This document shows positions 32,959 to 41,051 of a stretch of 64,000 nt of DNA, one piece after another; position 1 is the first letter of the stretch, and each line of letters begins with the position of its first letter. The position numbers were made by a program, and so were the translations under genes. Source of the stretch: AG41 sp036522815 (GTDB taxonomy: Bacteria > Gemmatimonadota > Gemmatimonadetes > Gemmatimonadales > GWC2-71-9); NCBI GenBank assembly GCA_036522815.1, contig DATDFC010000140.1:7912-71911 (forward strand). Reading direction: 5' to 3'. Below the pieces are notes generated by a model, which made no database searches, was not told the DNA's origin, and saw only the letters and a list, made by a program, of their open reading frames with translations.

Positions 32959-33575
32959 GGCACCGCCGGTGCCAGCGTCCGTCGCAACCATGACTGGACC
33001 AGCGCCGCCGGGACGGCGAGCGCCAGTCCTCCCTGCATCATGGTGTTGATGCCGATCAACGTCCCGCTCGAATCGGCGAGTGGGCCTCCGGAGAAGCCGG
33101 GCGCCAGACGCAGATCCGCCCGGATCCACGCTGGTGGGCCCCCGGCGCGGTCGCCGCCGGCCGTGTGGACGATCCCGAGTGTAGCCGCGCCGACGAGCCC
33201 CCCTCCCGGATGTCCGATCGCGATCACCAACTCGCCAACCTGCAGCGGCGGGGCAGCGCGGACCGGTGCGAACCCGGCGGCCGGTCGTGGCTCGGGGTCG
33301 AGCGCCAGGGCGGCGAGGTCGCGCCTCCGGTCGCGCGCGACGACTCGGGCGTGTGCCACCGCGCCGTCGCTGAATTGAATGCTCGCTTGAGCGCGAGTCG
33401 CGACATGGGCGTTGGTGATGACCAGCCCGCTCGAGTCGTCTCCCCCGTCCAGATCCCACAACACCCCCGAACCGGAGGCCGCGCCGCTCGACTGCACCCG
33501 CACGGTCACACGTCGCAGCTCCGTCACCACGTCGGCCAGCTCCGCCGCGAGGCCTGCGGTCACGTGCGCCATCAT
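32955..33575 (-). CDS. Cytoplasmic trypsin-like serine protease without PDZ
   Basis: 206 residues, a single chymotrypsin-fold domain with a full catalytic triad: His in VITNAHVAT, Asp in RRRDLAALAL, Ser in APGFSGGPL. There is no signal peptide or membrane anchor and no PDZ domain, unusual for the HtrA/DegP relatives. Its first ATG overlaps the stop of the HtrA-like gene (ATGA) and its stop overlaps the LuxR start (GTGA), so the three genes form one tightly coupled operon. Confidence 0.88.
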   Translation of the reverse strand: MMAHVTAGLAAELADVVTELRRVTVRVQSSGAASGSGVLWDLDGGDDSSGLVITNAHVATRAQASIQFSDGAVAHARVVARDRRRDLAALALDPEPRPAAGFAPVRAAPPLQVGELVIAIGHPGGGLVGAATLGIVHTAGGDRAGGPPAWIRADLRLAPGFSGGPLADSSGTLIGINTMMQGGLALAVPAALVQSWLRRTLAPAVP

Positions 33576-34486
33576 GCGGCGCGCGGCTGGGGCCGCTCGC
33601 CCGGCGTCACCTGAAGTGTCGTCACCTCTCCTCCGCGAATCACCTGTGCGGCGATGGGCCGTCCCACTCGGTCCCCGCCCAGCTTGGCCAGCACATCGGT
33701 CGGGTCGCTCACCGCGGCGCCGTCGAGCGCGAGCAGCACGTCACCCAACAGCACACCGTCGCGATCGGCGGGCCCGCCCGGCTCGACGCTCGCGATCAGC
33801 AGGCCCACCGTGTTTTTCAACTCGAGCCGGCGGGCGAGCGACTGCGGCACCCGCACCGGCTGCGTTCCGATCCCCAGATAAGCGCGGCGGATGGTTCCCC
33901 GTTCCAGCAGCTCGCCGACCGTCCGCTCCACCGTGGCGATAGGAATCGTCACCGGCGTGCCGCGGGCCAGCCCAGAGGTGTTGATGCCGAGCACCCGGCC
34001 GGCGGCGTCAATGAGGGGGCCGCCCGAGAATCCGTCGTAAATCGACACATCGAGACGGAGCAGCGAGTCGATCTCGCCGCCCCGCCAGGTGCGCCACGCG
34101 CCGGCCACGCTGCTCACCACCCCCCAGCTGGCCGTGAGCCGTGGTCCCGGCCGCCCCAGCGCGATCACGAATTCTCCGACACTGGGCGATGGGTCGAGGC
34201 GCAGCTGCGCGGTCGCCAAGCTCTGGCCGGCGAGCCGCAACACGGCCAGGTCCGTGCTGGGGTCTCGCCCCGCCAGGGTGACGGGTGCGCTGGTGCCGTC
34301 AGGCAGGGTTACGGTGATGTTGTCGTCGCGCTGGATGGTGTGGTTGGTCGCGACGATTACTCCCTGGCGCCAGTGAACGCCGCTCGCGGGAATGCGGCGC
34401 CGGGCGTGGATCGCCACGACGGCGCCGCCGCCCGCCTCGACGGCGCTGGCGAGCTCGTTCGATAGGGATTCGAGTAGTGCGGTCAT
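33572..34486 (-). CDS. Cytoplasmic HtrA-like serine protease with C-terminal PDZ
   Basis: 304 residues. Trypsin-like domain over residues 15-190 with His in VATNHTIQ, Asp in DPSTDLAVL and Ser in YDGFSGGPLID, then a PDZ domain (about 200-295; YLGIGTQPV, GLLIASVEPGGPADRDGV and GDVLLALDG). HtrA proteases are normally periplasmic; this one lacks any signal sequence. GAGGTGA lies directly before ATG 34486. It heads the protease-protease-LuxR operon and is divergent from the efflux operon. Confidence 0.9.
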   Translation of the reverse strand: MTALLESLSNELASAVEAGGGAVVAIHARRRIPASGVHWRQGVIVATNHTIQRDDNITVTLPDGTSAPVTLAGRDPSTDLAVLRLAGQSLATAQLRLDPSPSVGEFVIALGRPGPRLTASWGVVSSVAGAWRTWRGGEIDSLLRLDVSIYDGFSGGPLIDAAGRVLGINTSGLARGTPVTIPIATVERTVGELLERGTIRRAYLGIGTQPVRVPQSLARRLELKNTVGLLIASVEPGGPADRDGVLLGDVLLALDGAAVSDPTDVLAKLGGDRVGRPIAAQVIRGGEVTTLQVTPGERPQPRAA

Positions 34487-34523
34487 CGGTCACCTCTATT
34501 GTCGGGACCTCTGCACAAGTGAT

Positions 34524-34684
34524 CGTGGCGCTGGGGGTCGGGGCTAGGGGCGCCTACACGCGAGGGCCCTCCGAAACACGCCACGGGGACGTGTGCCGGC
34601 CCGGGCCTGCTCCGCGCCTCCGAGGTCTGCTTTCGTGGCGCCCTCGCGTGTAAAGCGCCCTCCGCCCCGACCCCCAGCGCCACG
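34524..34684. repeat. 161-bp inverted repeat with about 44-bp arms
   Basis: Left arm 34524-34567 and right arm 34640-34684 are inverted copies: the outer 21 bases are identical (CGTGGCGCTGGGGGTCGGGGC), the inner 13 are identical (TACACGCGAGGGC), with a few changes and one gap between, about 40 matches in all. A 72-base centre separates them. It could be a non-autonomous insertion (MITE-like), a structured RNA or a large operator. It occupies the space between divergent operons, 37 bases upstream of the HtrA-like start. The 394 bases beyond it, to 35078, show no gene I can support. Confidence 0.85.
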
Positions 34685-35078
34685 TACCGAGTAGGGCGCG
34701 AAAGCCGCCGCGGTAGAGGGGAGAATGCCGCCCCGGGGCGGCTGGCGGTATCGGCCGAACGGGCGAGGCCGACGTCGGGGAGTGTCGATTTCCAGGCGGG
34801 TCGAGCGACGCCAGGGAGGGGAACATCCGACGTAATCGCTTCCTTACTGCACTGTATGAGCGAGCCTATGATCCGCTTCGTCACCCAGGTCCGAGTCCTC
34901 CGGGCGCTCCTGGACTTTATTTCCGGCCTCGACCCCTCGGCCGTGGGCCTGCTACAGGCCCTGCTCGCACTAGTTCCGACTCGCAACAACGGGGAGAGCA
35001 ATGTCGGTTTTGGCCGACCCCGTTCGTCTACAGGGTGGCGGCGCAAGGTCGGCGGATCAGGGCGGGGAACGCGGCGGC

Positions 35079-35114
35079 TTGACCCTGCGTTACTTGTTCG
35101 ACAGTTATCTAACT
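35079..35114 (+). promoter_or_regulatory. arsR-type promoter with overlapping palindromic operator
   Basis: TTGACC at 35079-35084, an 18-base spacer and AGTTAT at 35103-35108. The -10 region is part of the perfect palindrome AGTTATCTAACT (35103-35114), which ends on the base before ATG 35115. A near-identical palindrome precedes the membrane fusion gene at 35487. This arrangement fits autorepression by the ArsR protein and a leaderless message. Confidence 0.55.
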
Positions 35115-35438
35115 ATGTACGTCGAACGAGGCAGGCAGGGACGGCTGGCGCCAGGTCAGTTCGAGCGCATTGCGAAGGCGCTGGCGGACCCGCGGCGCTT
35201 CGCACTGCTCGAAGCGATCGCGAGCAGCGCCCAGTGCCCGTATCACCAGTTGTGTGAGGACTTTCCGGTGACGAAGGCGACCATCTCGCATCACCTCAAA
35301 GAGCTGGTGCAGGCGGGCCTGGTCGACTCCGAGCGCGCAGGGCAGTTCGTGAACACGCGGGTGCGTCGCGACGTTATGCGCGCATACGCCGCGGAGCTGG
35401 TGCGCCGCGTGGGAAGCGAGCGCAGCCGCACCGATTGA
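35115..35438 (+). CDS. ArsR family transcriptional regulator of the efflux operon
   Basis: 107 residues. Winged helix of the ArsR family: KALADPRRFALLEAIAS, then recognition helix VTKATISHHLKELVQAGLV and a wing (ERAGQFVNTRV). No metal-binding CxC motif, so the signal is probably not a metal. I place the start at ATG 35115 because the upstream extension from ATG 35001 is not family-like and contains the operator palindrome; 35001 has a fair Shine-Dalgarno and remains possible. It precedes the RND efflux genes by 99 bases and likely represses them. Confidence 0.85.
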   Translation: MYVERGRQGRLAPGQFERIAKALADPRRFALLEAIASSAQCPYHQLCEDFPVTKATISHHLKELVQAGLVDSERAGQFVNTRVRRDVMRAYAAELVRRVGSERSRTD

Positions 35439-35486
35439 GCGAGCGTAACGGCATGGTCGTGGACTCGTCGCCGCCATGTGTCAAAT

Positions 35487-35498
35487 AGTTATACAACT
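35487..35498. promoter_or_regulatory. Second ArsR-type operator palindrome before the efflux genes
   Basis: AGTTATACAACT, which matches the 35103-35114 palindrome at ten of twelve positions. It lies 49 bases after the arsR stop and 39 before the membrane-fusion start, the expected place for repressing efflux. Confidence 0.5.
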
Positions 35499-35537
35499 GT
35501 CTTACAAGCTCCAAGAACCCCAGGGAGGTCGTTGCAT

Positions 35538-36629
35538 ATGCGCAGTCGCATTCTCGCAACTCGGGATTGGATCCGCTCAGTGGTGCTGGTCGGGACGGTG
35601 CTCGTGACCGGGGTGGCGCTGGCCGCATGGAAGTCCGCGGCCGCCCGCGCCGCCAGCGCGGCCGCCGCGCGGCAGCCCGAGCCGATCGAATCGGTGAACA
35701 TCGCGGTGGCCAAACAGCGCGAGTACCGTCCCACGACGACGTCGGTGGGCACGGTGCTGGCGCTCGAGTCGATCACGCTGCGCAACGAGCTCGCGGGCAC
35801 GGTTCGCAAGGTGGGGCTGGTGCCCGGACAGGTGGTCGAGGCCGGCACGGTGCTCGTGGCGCTCGATGTGTCGGTGGAGCAGGCGGAGCTCGACGCCGAG
35901 ACCGCCCAGGCCGATCTGGCGGGGACCACGCTCGCGCGGCTCGAGCGCCTGCTCCAGGCGCAGGCCGTGTCGCAGGAAGAGGTCGACCAGGCACGAGCCG
36001 CGCGCGACGTCGCGCTCGCGCAAATCGAGCGCACCCGCGCCGTCATCGCGAAGAAGACGATCCGCGCGCCGTTTCGCGCCCGCGTGGGGCTGAGCGACGT
36101 GCATCCGGGTCAGTACCTGAACGAGGGCACCGAGCTCACCACGCTCCAGGGAGTCGATGCGGCGGCCAACGTGGACTTTACCGTGGCCCAGGCGGTGGCA
36201 GCGGGATTGCGCCCTGGCCAGGTGGTGACGGTGTTCGCCGGTGACACGCCGACGACGGCCCGGATCGCCGCGATCGATGCCCGTGTCGATCCCACGACCC
36301 GAAACGCCCTGGTGCGGGCGCGCATCTCCGGCCATGCCCCGGCGCCCGGCGCGTCGGTGCGGGTCGAGGTCCCCGTGGGGCCGCCGACCGCCGCCGTTGC
36401 CATTCCCGTGAGCGCCCTCCGCAAGGGACCGAGCGGCGATCACGTGTTCCTGATCGCGCCCGACTCCGCCGGCAAGACGCGCGCCCATCTGCAGGCGGTG
36501 CAGAGCGGCCCGGTGCTCGATGACGACGTCGTGATCCTCAGTGGTGTCACCCCCGGGCAGCGGGTCGCTGCCTCCGGGTCCTTCAAGCTGCGCGAGGCTG
36601 TGCTCGTCGCGAGCGACTCCTCTCGCTAA
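35538..36629 (+). CDS. RND efflux periplasmic adaptor (membrane fusion protein)
   Basis: 363 residues. N-terminal membrane anchor (about 11-30), then the lipoyl half-motifs (LRNELAGTVRKVGLVPGQVV and IRAPFRARVGLSDVHPGQYL) flanking a short alpha-hairpin, a beta-barrel (AAANVDFTVAQAVAAGLRPG) and a membrane-proximal domain. Links the inner-membrane pump to the TolC-like channel. ATG 35538 has GGGAGGTC upstream; an in-frame GTG at 35478 would run through the operator. No lipobox cysteine. Confidence 0.92.
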   Translation: MRSRILATRDWIRSVVLVGTVLVTGVALAAWKSAAARAASAAAARQPEPIESVNIAVAKQREYRPTTTSVGTVLALESITLRNELAGTVRKVGLVPGQVVEAGTVLVALDVSVEQAELDAETAQADLAGTTLARLERLLQAQAVSQEEVDQARAARDVALAQIERTRAVIAKKTIRAPFRARVGLSDVHPGQYLNEGTELTTLQGVDAAANVDFTVAQAVAAGLRPGQVVTVFAGDTPTTARIAAIDARVDPTTRNALVRARISGHAPAPGASVRVEVPVGPPTAAVAIPVSALRKGPSGDHVFLIAPDSAGKTRAHLQAVQSGPVLDDDVVILSGVTPGQRVAASGSFKLREAVLVASDSSR

Positions 36630-36641
36630 TCGGAAAGGGTC

Positions 36642-39600
36642 ATGCGCTCTTTTACCGATACCTTCATCAAGCACCCCGTCCTCGCGGCGGTGGTGAACCT
36701 GGTCATCGTGCTCGTGGGGTGGCGGGCGATCACCACCCTGCCGGTGCAACAGTATCCGAAGATCGAAAGCTCTTCGGTCCTGATCACCACGGTGTACTAC
36801 GGCGCCAGCGCCGAGACGGTGCGCGGCTTCCTCACGACACCGATCGAGCGCGCCGTGTCGGCGATCAGCGGCGTGGACTACGTCGAGTCGACCAGCCGCG
36901 CCGGCGTCAGCACTATCACGGTGCACTTGAAGCTCAACCACAACAGCACCGCCGCCCTGGCGGAGGTCACCGCCCGGTTGCAGCAGGTCCGGGCCGAGCT
37001 GCCGGCCGAGGCGCAGCCCCCGGTGGTCGAGGTGCAGCGCGCCGACCGGCCGTATGCGTCGTTCTACCTGAGCTTCACGTCCTCCGAGCGCGATATTCCG
37101 GCGCTCACCGACTGGCTGACGCGCAACCTGCAGCCCCAGCTGACCACGATGGCCGGGGTGCAGCGAGTCGATGTCGTCGGCGGGCGCCCCATCGCCATGC
37201 GGATCTGGATCGATCCCGACCGCTTGGCGGCGCTCAACCTCGCGCCCGGCGACGTGCACGCGGCGCTCGAGCGCAACAACTACCTCGCCGCCGTGGGCCA
37301 GACCAAGGGCGACCTGGTGCAGGTCAACCTGCTCGCCAACACCGACCTGCGGACGCCCGAGGAGTTCAAGAATCTCGTCGTGGCCGAGCGCAACGGGGCC
37401 ATCGTACGGCTCTCCGACGTCGCCCGGGTGGAGCTGGGCGCCGAGGAGGCCGACTTCATCACCAAGTTCAACGACAAAGAGGCCGTGTATCTCGGCGTTT
37501 GGCCGCTGGTGGGCTCGAACGAGATCGAGGTCGCCAATCGGCTCCACGCCGAAATGGATCGCATCCGGCCCACGCTGCCGAAGGACATCGACATGCAGCT
37601 CGCGTACGACGCAACCGTGTTCATGGTCGACGCGCTGCACGAGATCTCGAAGACGCTGGTCGAGACCATCATTATCGTCGGGCTGGTGGTGTTCCTCTTC
37701 ATGGGGTCGATCCGCACCGCGCTGGTGCCGCTGGTCGCGATGCCGGTCTCGCTCATCGGCGCGGGCGCAGTGATGTACGCCTTCGGCTTCAGCCTCAACC
37801 TCCTGACGATCCTCGCGATCGTGTTGTCGGTGGGATTGGTGGTGGACGACGCCATCGTCGTGGTCGAAAACGTCGAGCGCCACGTGCGCGAGGGGAAGAC
37901 GCGCGTGCAGGCGGCGCTGATCGGCGCGCGCGAGCTGGTCGGTCCCATCATCGCCATGACGATCACGCTCGCCGCGGTGTACACGCCGATCGGGTTCCAG
38001 GGCGGCCTCACCGGCTCGCTCTTCCTGGAGTTCGCGATTACGCTGGCGGCCGCGGTGGTGGTGTCCGGTATCGTGGCGGTCACGCTGTCGCCGGTGATGA
38101 GCTCGCGCTTCGTGCACGAGCAGGGCAAAGAAGGCCGGCTCACCAAGCTGGTGCACCATGGCTTCGAGCTGGTCCGCCGCCGCTATGAGCGGTTGCTCGA
38201 CGGCGCCCTGGCCATGCGCTGGGGGATCGTCGCGGCCGCCGTGCTGGTGATGGTGGCGGCATGGCCGCTGTACCAGTACTCGCGGCGCGAGCTGGCCCCG
38301 ATCGAGGACCAGAGCCACATCAGCCTGTTCATGGCGGCGTCGCCCGACGCCTCGCTCGCGGCGACCAACAAGGCCTCCCTCCAGGTGGTCAAGGCGGTCA
38401 GGTCCTTCCCCGAGGCGAAGTTCATGTGGTCGCTCACCGCCAACTGGGGCGGCTTCGGGGGGATGGTCGCGAAGAACTGGAAAGAGCGGAAGCGCACCAC
38501 CGAGCAGATGTACGGGCAGGTCTACGGCGCGGTCTCGCAGGTGCCGGGACTGCAGGTCTTTCCGCGGCTCGACCCGCCGCTGCCGTCGCCGGGCCAGTAC
38601 GACGTGGAGCTGATCCTCGCGAGCGACGTCCCGCCCGAGCAGATGCTGCAAACGGTCGGGGCGGTGATGGGCGCCGGCTGGCAGAGCGGCAAGTTTCTCT
38701 ACGTCGACACCGATTTGAAGATCGATCTGCCGGAGGCGCGGGTCGTGATCGACCGCGACCAGGTCGCCGACCTGGGCCTCGACCTCGCGAGCGTCGGCCG
38801 GGAGCTCGGCACGCTGCTGGGGGGCGCGTACGTCAACCGGTTCAATTATTTCGACCGCAGCTACAAGGTCATCCCCCAGATCGGGGACGACCGCCGGGCC
38901 ACGGTGGCGCCGCTGCTCGATCTCAAGATCAAGACGCCCAGCGGCCGGCTAGTGCCGGTGTCGACCTTCACGCATATCGAGTCGAGCACCGCACCGCGCA
39001 CCCTCAATCGGTTTCAGCAGCGCAACGCCGTCCGGATCTTCGGCGGCGTGAAGCCTGGAGTGACCAAAGAAGAAGGGCTGCGCGTCCTCGAGAGCGCCGC
39101 CGCGGCCGTGACCGGGCCGGGCGTGGGGATGGACTACGCCGGAGAGTCCCGGCAAATCCGGCTCGAAGGGGCGGCGCTCACGGTGACGCTCGGTTTCGCC
39201 GTGATCCTCATCTACCTCGTGCTCGCGGCGCAGTTCAGGAGCTTCCGTGACCCGCTCATCGTACTGGTGGGCTCGGTGCCGCTCGCGATCTCCGGGGCGC
39301 TGGTGTTCAGCTTCTTGAACCTCACCACCATCAACATCTATTCGCAGGTGGGGCTGATCACCCTGGTGGGACTGATCGCCAAGAACGGCATCCTGATCGT
39401 GCAGTTCGCGAATACGCTGCAGTCGCAAGGCGTGGCGAAGCTCGTCGCGCTGCGCGAAGCGTCACTCACCCGCCTTCGCCCCGTCCTCATGACCTCGGCG
39501 GCGACCGTGTTCGGACATCTGCCGCTCGTGTTCGCGACGGGGCCGGGATCGGCGGCGCGCAACAGCATCGGGACCGTGCTGGTGGCGGGCATGACGGTGG

Positions 39601-39731
39601 GGACGCTGTTCACGCTGTTCGTCGTCCCGGTGTTCTACTCGCTCATCGCCGCCGAGCATCGTCCCGAGACGGCGGACGGCCAAGATCTGGTGCTCCAACC
39701 CGCGATGGTGGAGGAGGCGGCTCATGCGTAG
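36642..39731 (+). CDS. RND multidrug efflux transporter (HAE1/AcrB type)
   Basis: 1029 residues, two homologous halves each with six membrane helices and a large periplasmic loop. Proton-relay aspartates are present in LSVGLVVDDAIVVVENVE (TM4), and the second half has GLIAKNGILIVQFAN with the relay Lys region. Substrates cannot be read from sequence. GGAAAGGG precedes the ATG, 12 bases after the adaptor stop; the end overlaps the outer-membrane gene by eight bases, so the three components are made together under the ArsR regulator. Confidence 0.96.
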   Translation: MRSFTDTFIKHPVLAAVVNLVIVLVGWRAITTLPVQQYPKIESSSVLITTVYYGASAETVRGFLTTPIERAVSAISGVDYVESTSRAGVSTITVHLKLNHNSTAALAEVTARLQQVRAELPAEAQPPVVEVQRADRPYASFYLSFTSSERDIPALTDWLTRNLQPQLTTMAGVQRVDVVGGRPIAMRIWIDPDRLAALNLAPGDVHAALERNNYLAAVGQTKGDLVQVNLLANTDLRTPEEFKNLVVAERNGAIVRLSDVARVELGAEEADFITKFNDKEAVYLGVWPLVGSNEIEVANRLHAEMDRIRPTLPKDIDMQLAYDATVFMVDALHEISKTLVETIIIVGLVVFLFMGSIRTALVPLVAMPVSLIGAGAVMYAFGFSLNLLTILAIVLSVGLVVDDAIVVVENVERHVREGKTRVQAALIGARELVGPIIAMTITLAAVYTPIGFQGGLTGSLFLEFAITLAAAVVVSGIVAVTLSPVMSSRFVHEQGKEGRLTKLVHHGFELVRRRYERLLDGALAMRWGIVAAAVLVMVAAWPLYQYSRRELAPIEDQSHISLFMAASPDASLAATNKASLQVVKAVRSFPEAKFMWSLTANWGGFGGMVAKNWKERKRTTEQMYGQVYGAVSQVPGLQVFPRLDPPLPSPGQYDVELILASDVPPEQMLQTVGAVMGAGWQSGKFLYVDTDLKIDLPEARVVIDRDQVADLGLDLASVGRELGTLLGGAYVNRFNYFDRSYKVIPQIGDDRRATVAPLLDLKIKTPSGRLVPVSTFTHIESSTAPRTLNRFQQRNAVRIFGGVKPGVTKEEGLRVLESAAAAVTGPGVGMDYAGESRQIRLEGAALTVTLGFAVILIYLVLAAQFRSFRDPLIVLVGSVPLAISGALVFSFLNLTTINIYSQVGLITLVGLIAKNGILIVQFANTLQSQGVAKLVALREASLTRLRPVLMTSAATVFGHLPLVFATGPGSAARNSIGTVLVAGMTVGTLFTLFVVPVFYSLIAAEHRPETADGQDLVLQPAMVEEAAHA

Positions 39732-41049
39732 CGCGACTCTGTTGGTGTTCCTGGCGTTGTGCGGGCGCGCCTCGGCGGCGGCCGTGCAGGTCGCTGACTC
39801 GGCGGACTTCTGGCAACGGCTCGGCGACACCACGCTGTCGCGCCTGATCGGCGAGGTGCAACGGGCCAACCTGGACGTGCGGGCCGCGCGGGCCCGGGTG
39901 AGCGCCGCCCGCTCGGACCGGCTGCGCTCGCTCCTCGACCTCACGCCCTCGGCCACCGTGTCCGGCGGCTACGTGCGCCAGCGGCTGTCGAGCGCGTCGT
40001 TCCCCGGCGGGTTCGGCGTGTTCCCGGACCAGAGCGTCTGGAGCGCCGGCGCCGATGCCGCGTGGGACCTCGATATCTTCGGGCAGATCCGCCACACCGT
40101 GCAGGCGCGCGGCGCCCTGGTGGGCGCGGCGGAGGAAACGTCGCGCGACGTGGAGGTGTCGTTCACGGCGGAGCTAGCCCGGGCCTACTTCGAGCTGCGC
40201 GGCGCCCAGGAGCAGCTCGCGGTGGCGCGCCAGAACGCCGAGAACCAGCGGCACACGTTCGAGCTCACGCGGCAGCGCCTCGACGCGGGGCGCGGCAGCG
40301 CGTTCGATACCGAGCGGGCCCAGGCGCAGCTGAGCTCGACCCTGGCGTCGATTCCCGCTCGCGAGGCGCAGGTCGCGGCGGCACAGTATCGCATCGGCGC
40401 GCTGGTGGGCCGGGCGCCGGATCAGGTCGCCCGGGAGCTGGAGCAGCCCGGTCGGTTGCCGCCCCTCCCCGACCTGGTCGCCATCGGCCAGCCGGACGTC
40501 GTGGTCCGCACCCGGCCGGACGTGGCCGCGGCCGAGCGGCTGGCGGCGGCGCAGGGAGCGCTGGTCGGAGCGGCCAAGGCCAGCTACCTGCCGCGGCTCA
40601 GCATCGGCGGCAGCGTCGGCTATGCCGCACCCGCATTCAACGCCGTGGGCGACCAGGGGACGCTGCGCTACGCGGTGGGACCGGTGCTCACCTGGCCGGC
40701 CCTCAACCTCGGTCGAGTCAAGACGGAGGTCGACGCCGCGCAGGCGCGGGAGGACGCGGCGCGCGCGGAGTACGGTCGCGTCGTGCTGGCCGCGCTGGCG
40801 GACGTGGAAACGAGCATCACGCGGTATCGCACCGCCCGGGAGCGGTTACAGCGGCTGGAGGAGGCGAGTGCGGCGAGCGAGCGCGCGGCCGAGCTGGCGC
40901 GGCTGCGGTTCACGGAAGGGGTGACGGATTTTCTGCAGGTGCTGGACGCAGAGCGCACGCAGCTCGAGGCCCAGGATCAGCTGGCGCAGGGGCGGACCGA
41001 CGCGGCGACGGCGTACGCGGCGTTGTACCGGGCGGTGGGAGGACGGTGA
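39724..41049 (+). CDS. TolC/OprM-type outer membrane efflux protein
   Basis: 441 residues with a signal peptide (RSATLLVFLALCGRASA). Two repeats of long coiled-coil helices and beta segments typical of outer-membrane factors: ANLDVRAARARVSAARSD, SVWSAGADAAWDLDIFG, RPDVAAAERLAAAQGALVGA, and the C-terminal RFTEGVTDFLQVLDAERT. NodT/OprM branch, though no lipidation Cys is visible after the signal. Completes the tripartite pump. It ends two bases before the convergent serine hydrolase gene. Confidence 0.94.
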   Translation: MRSATLLVFLALCGRASAAAVQVADSADFWQRLGDTTLSRLIGEVQRANLDVRAARARVSAARSDRLRSLLDLTPSATVSGGYVRQRLSSASFPGGFGVFPDQSVWSAGADAAWDLDIFGQIRHTVQARGALVGAAEETSRDVEVSFTAELARAYFELRGAQEQLAVARQNAENQRHTFELTRQRLDAGRGSAFDTERAQAQLSSTLASIPAREAQVAAAQYRIGALVGRAPDQVARELEQPGRLPPLPDLVAIGQPDVVVRTRPDVAAAERLAAAQGALVGAAKASYLPRLSIGGSVGYAAPAFNAVGDQGTLRYAVGPVLTWPALNLGRVKTEVDAAQAREDAARAEYGRVVLAALADVETSITRYRTARERLQRLEEASAASERAAELARLRFTEGVTDFLQVLDAERTQLEAQDQLAQGRTDAATAYAALYRAVGGR

Positions 41050-41051
41050 GG

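Noticed and set aside
34856..35257. An open frame ahead of and across arsR in another phase
   Set aside because: After a short hydrophobic start it runs out of phase through the arsR gene with no domain; the ArsR frame is clearly the coding one.
35577..38651. A 1024-codon open frame on the minus strand opposite the RND efflux genes
   Set aside because: Same reason: low-complexity His/Arg/Asp-rich translation, opposite well-supported adaptor and transporter genes.
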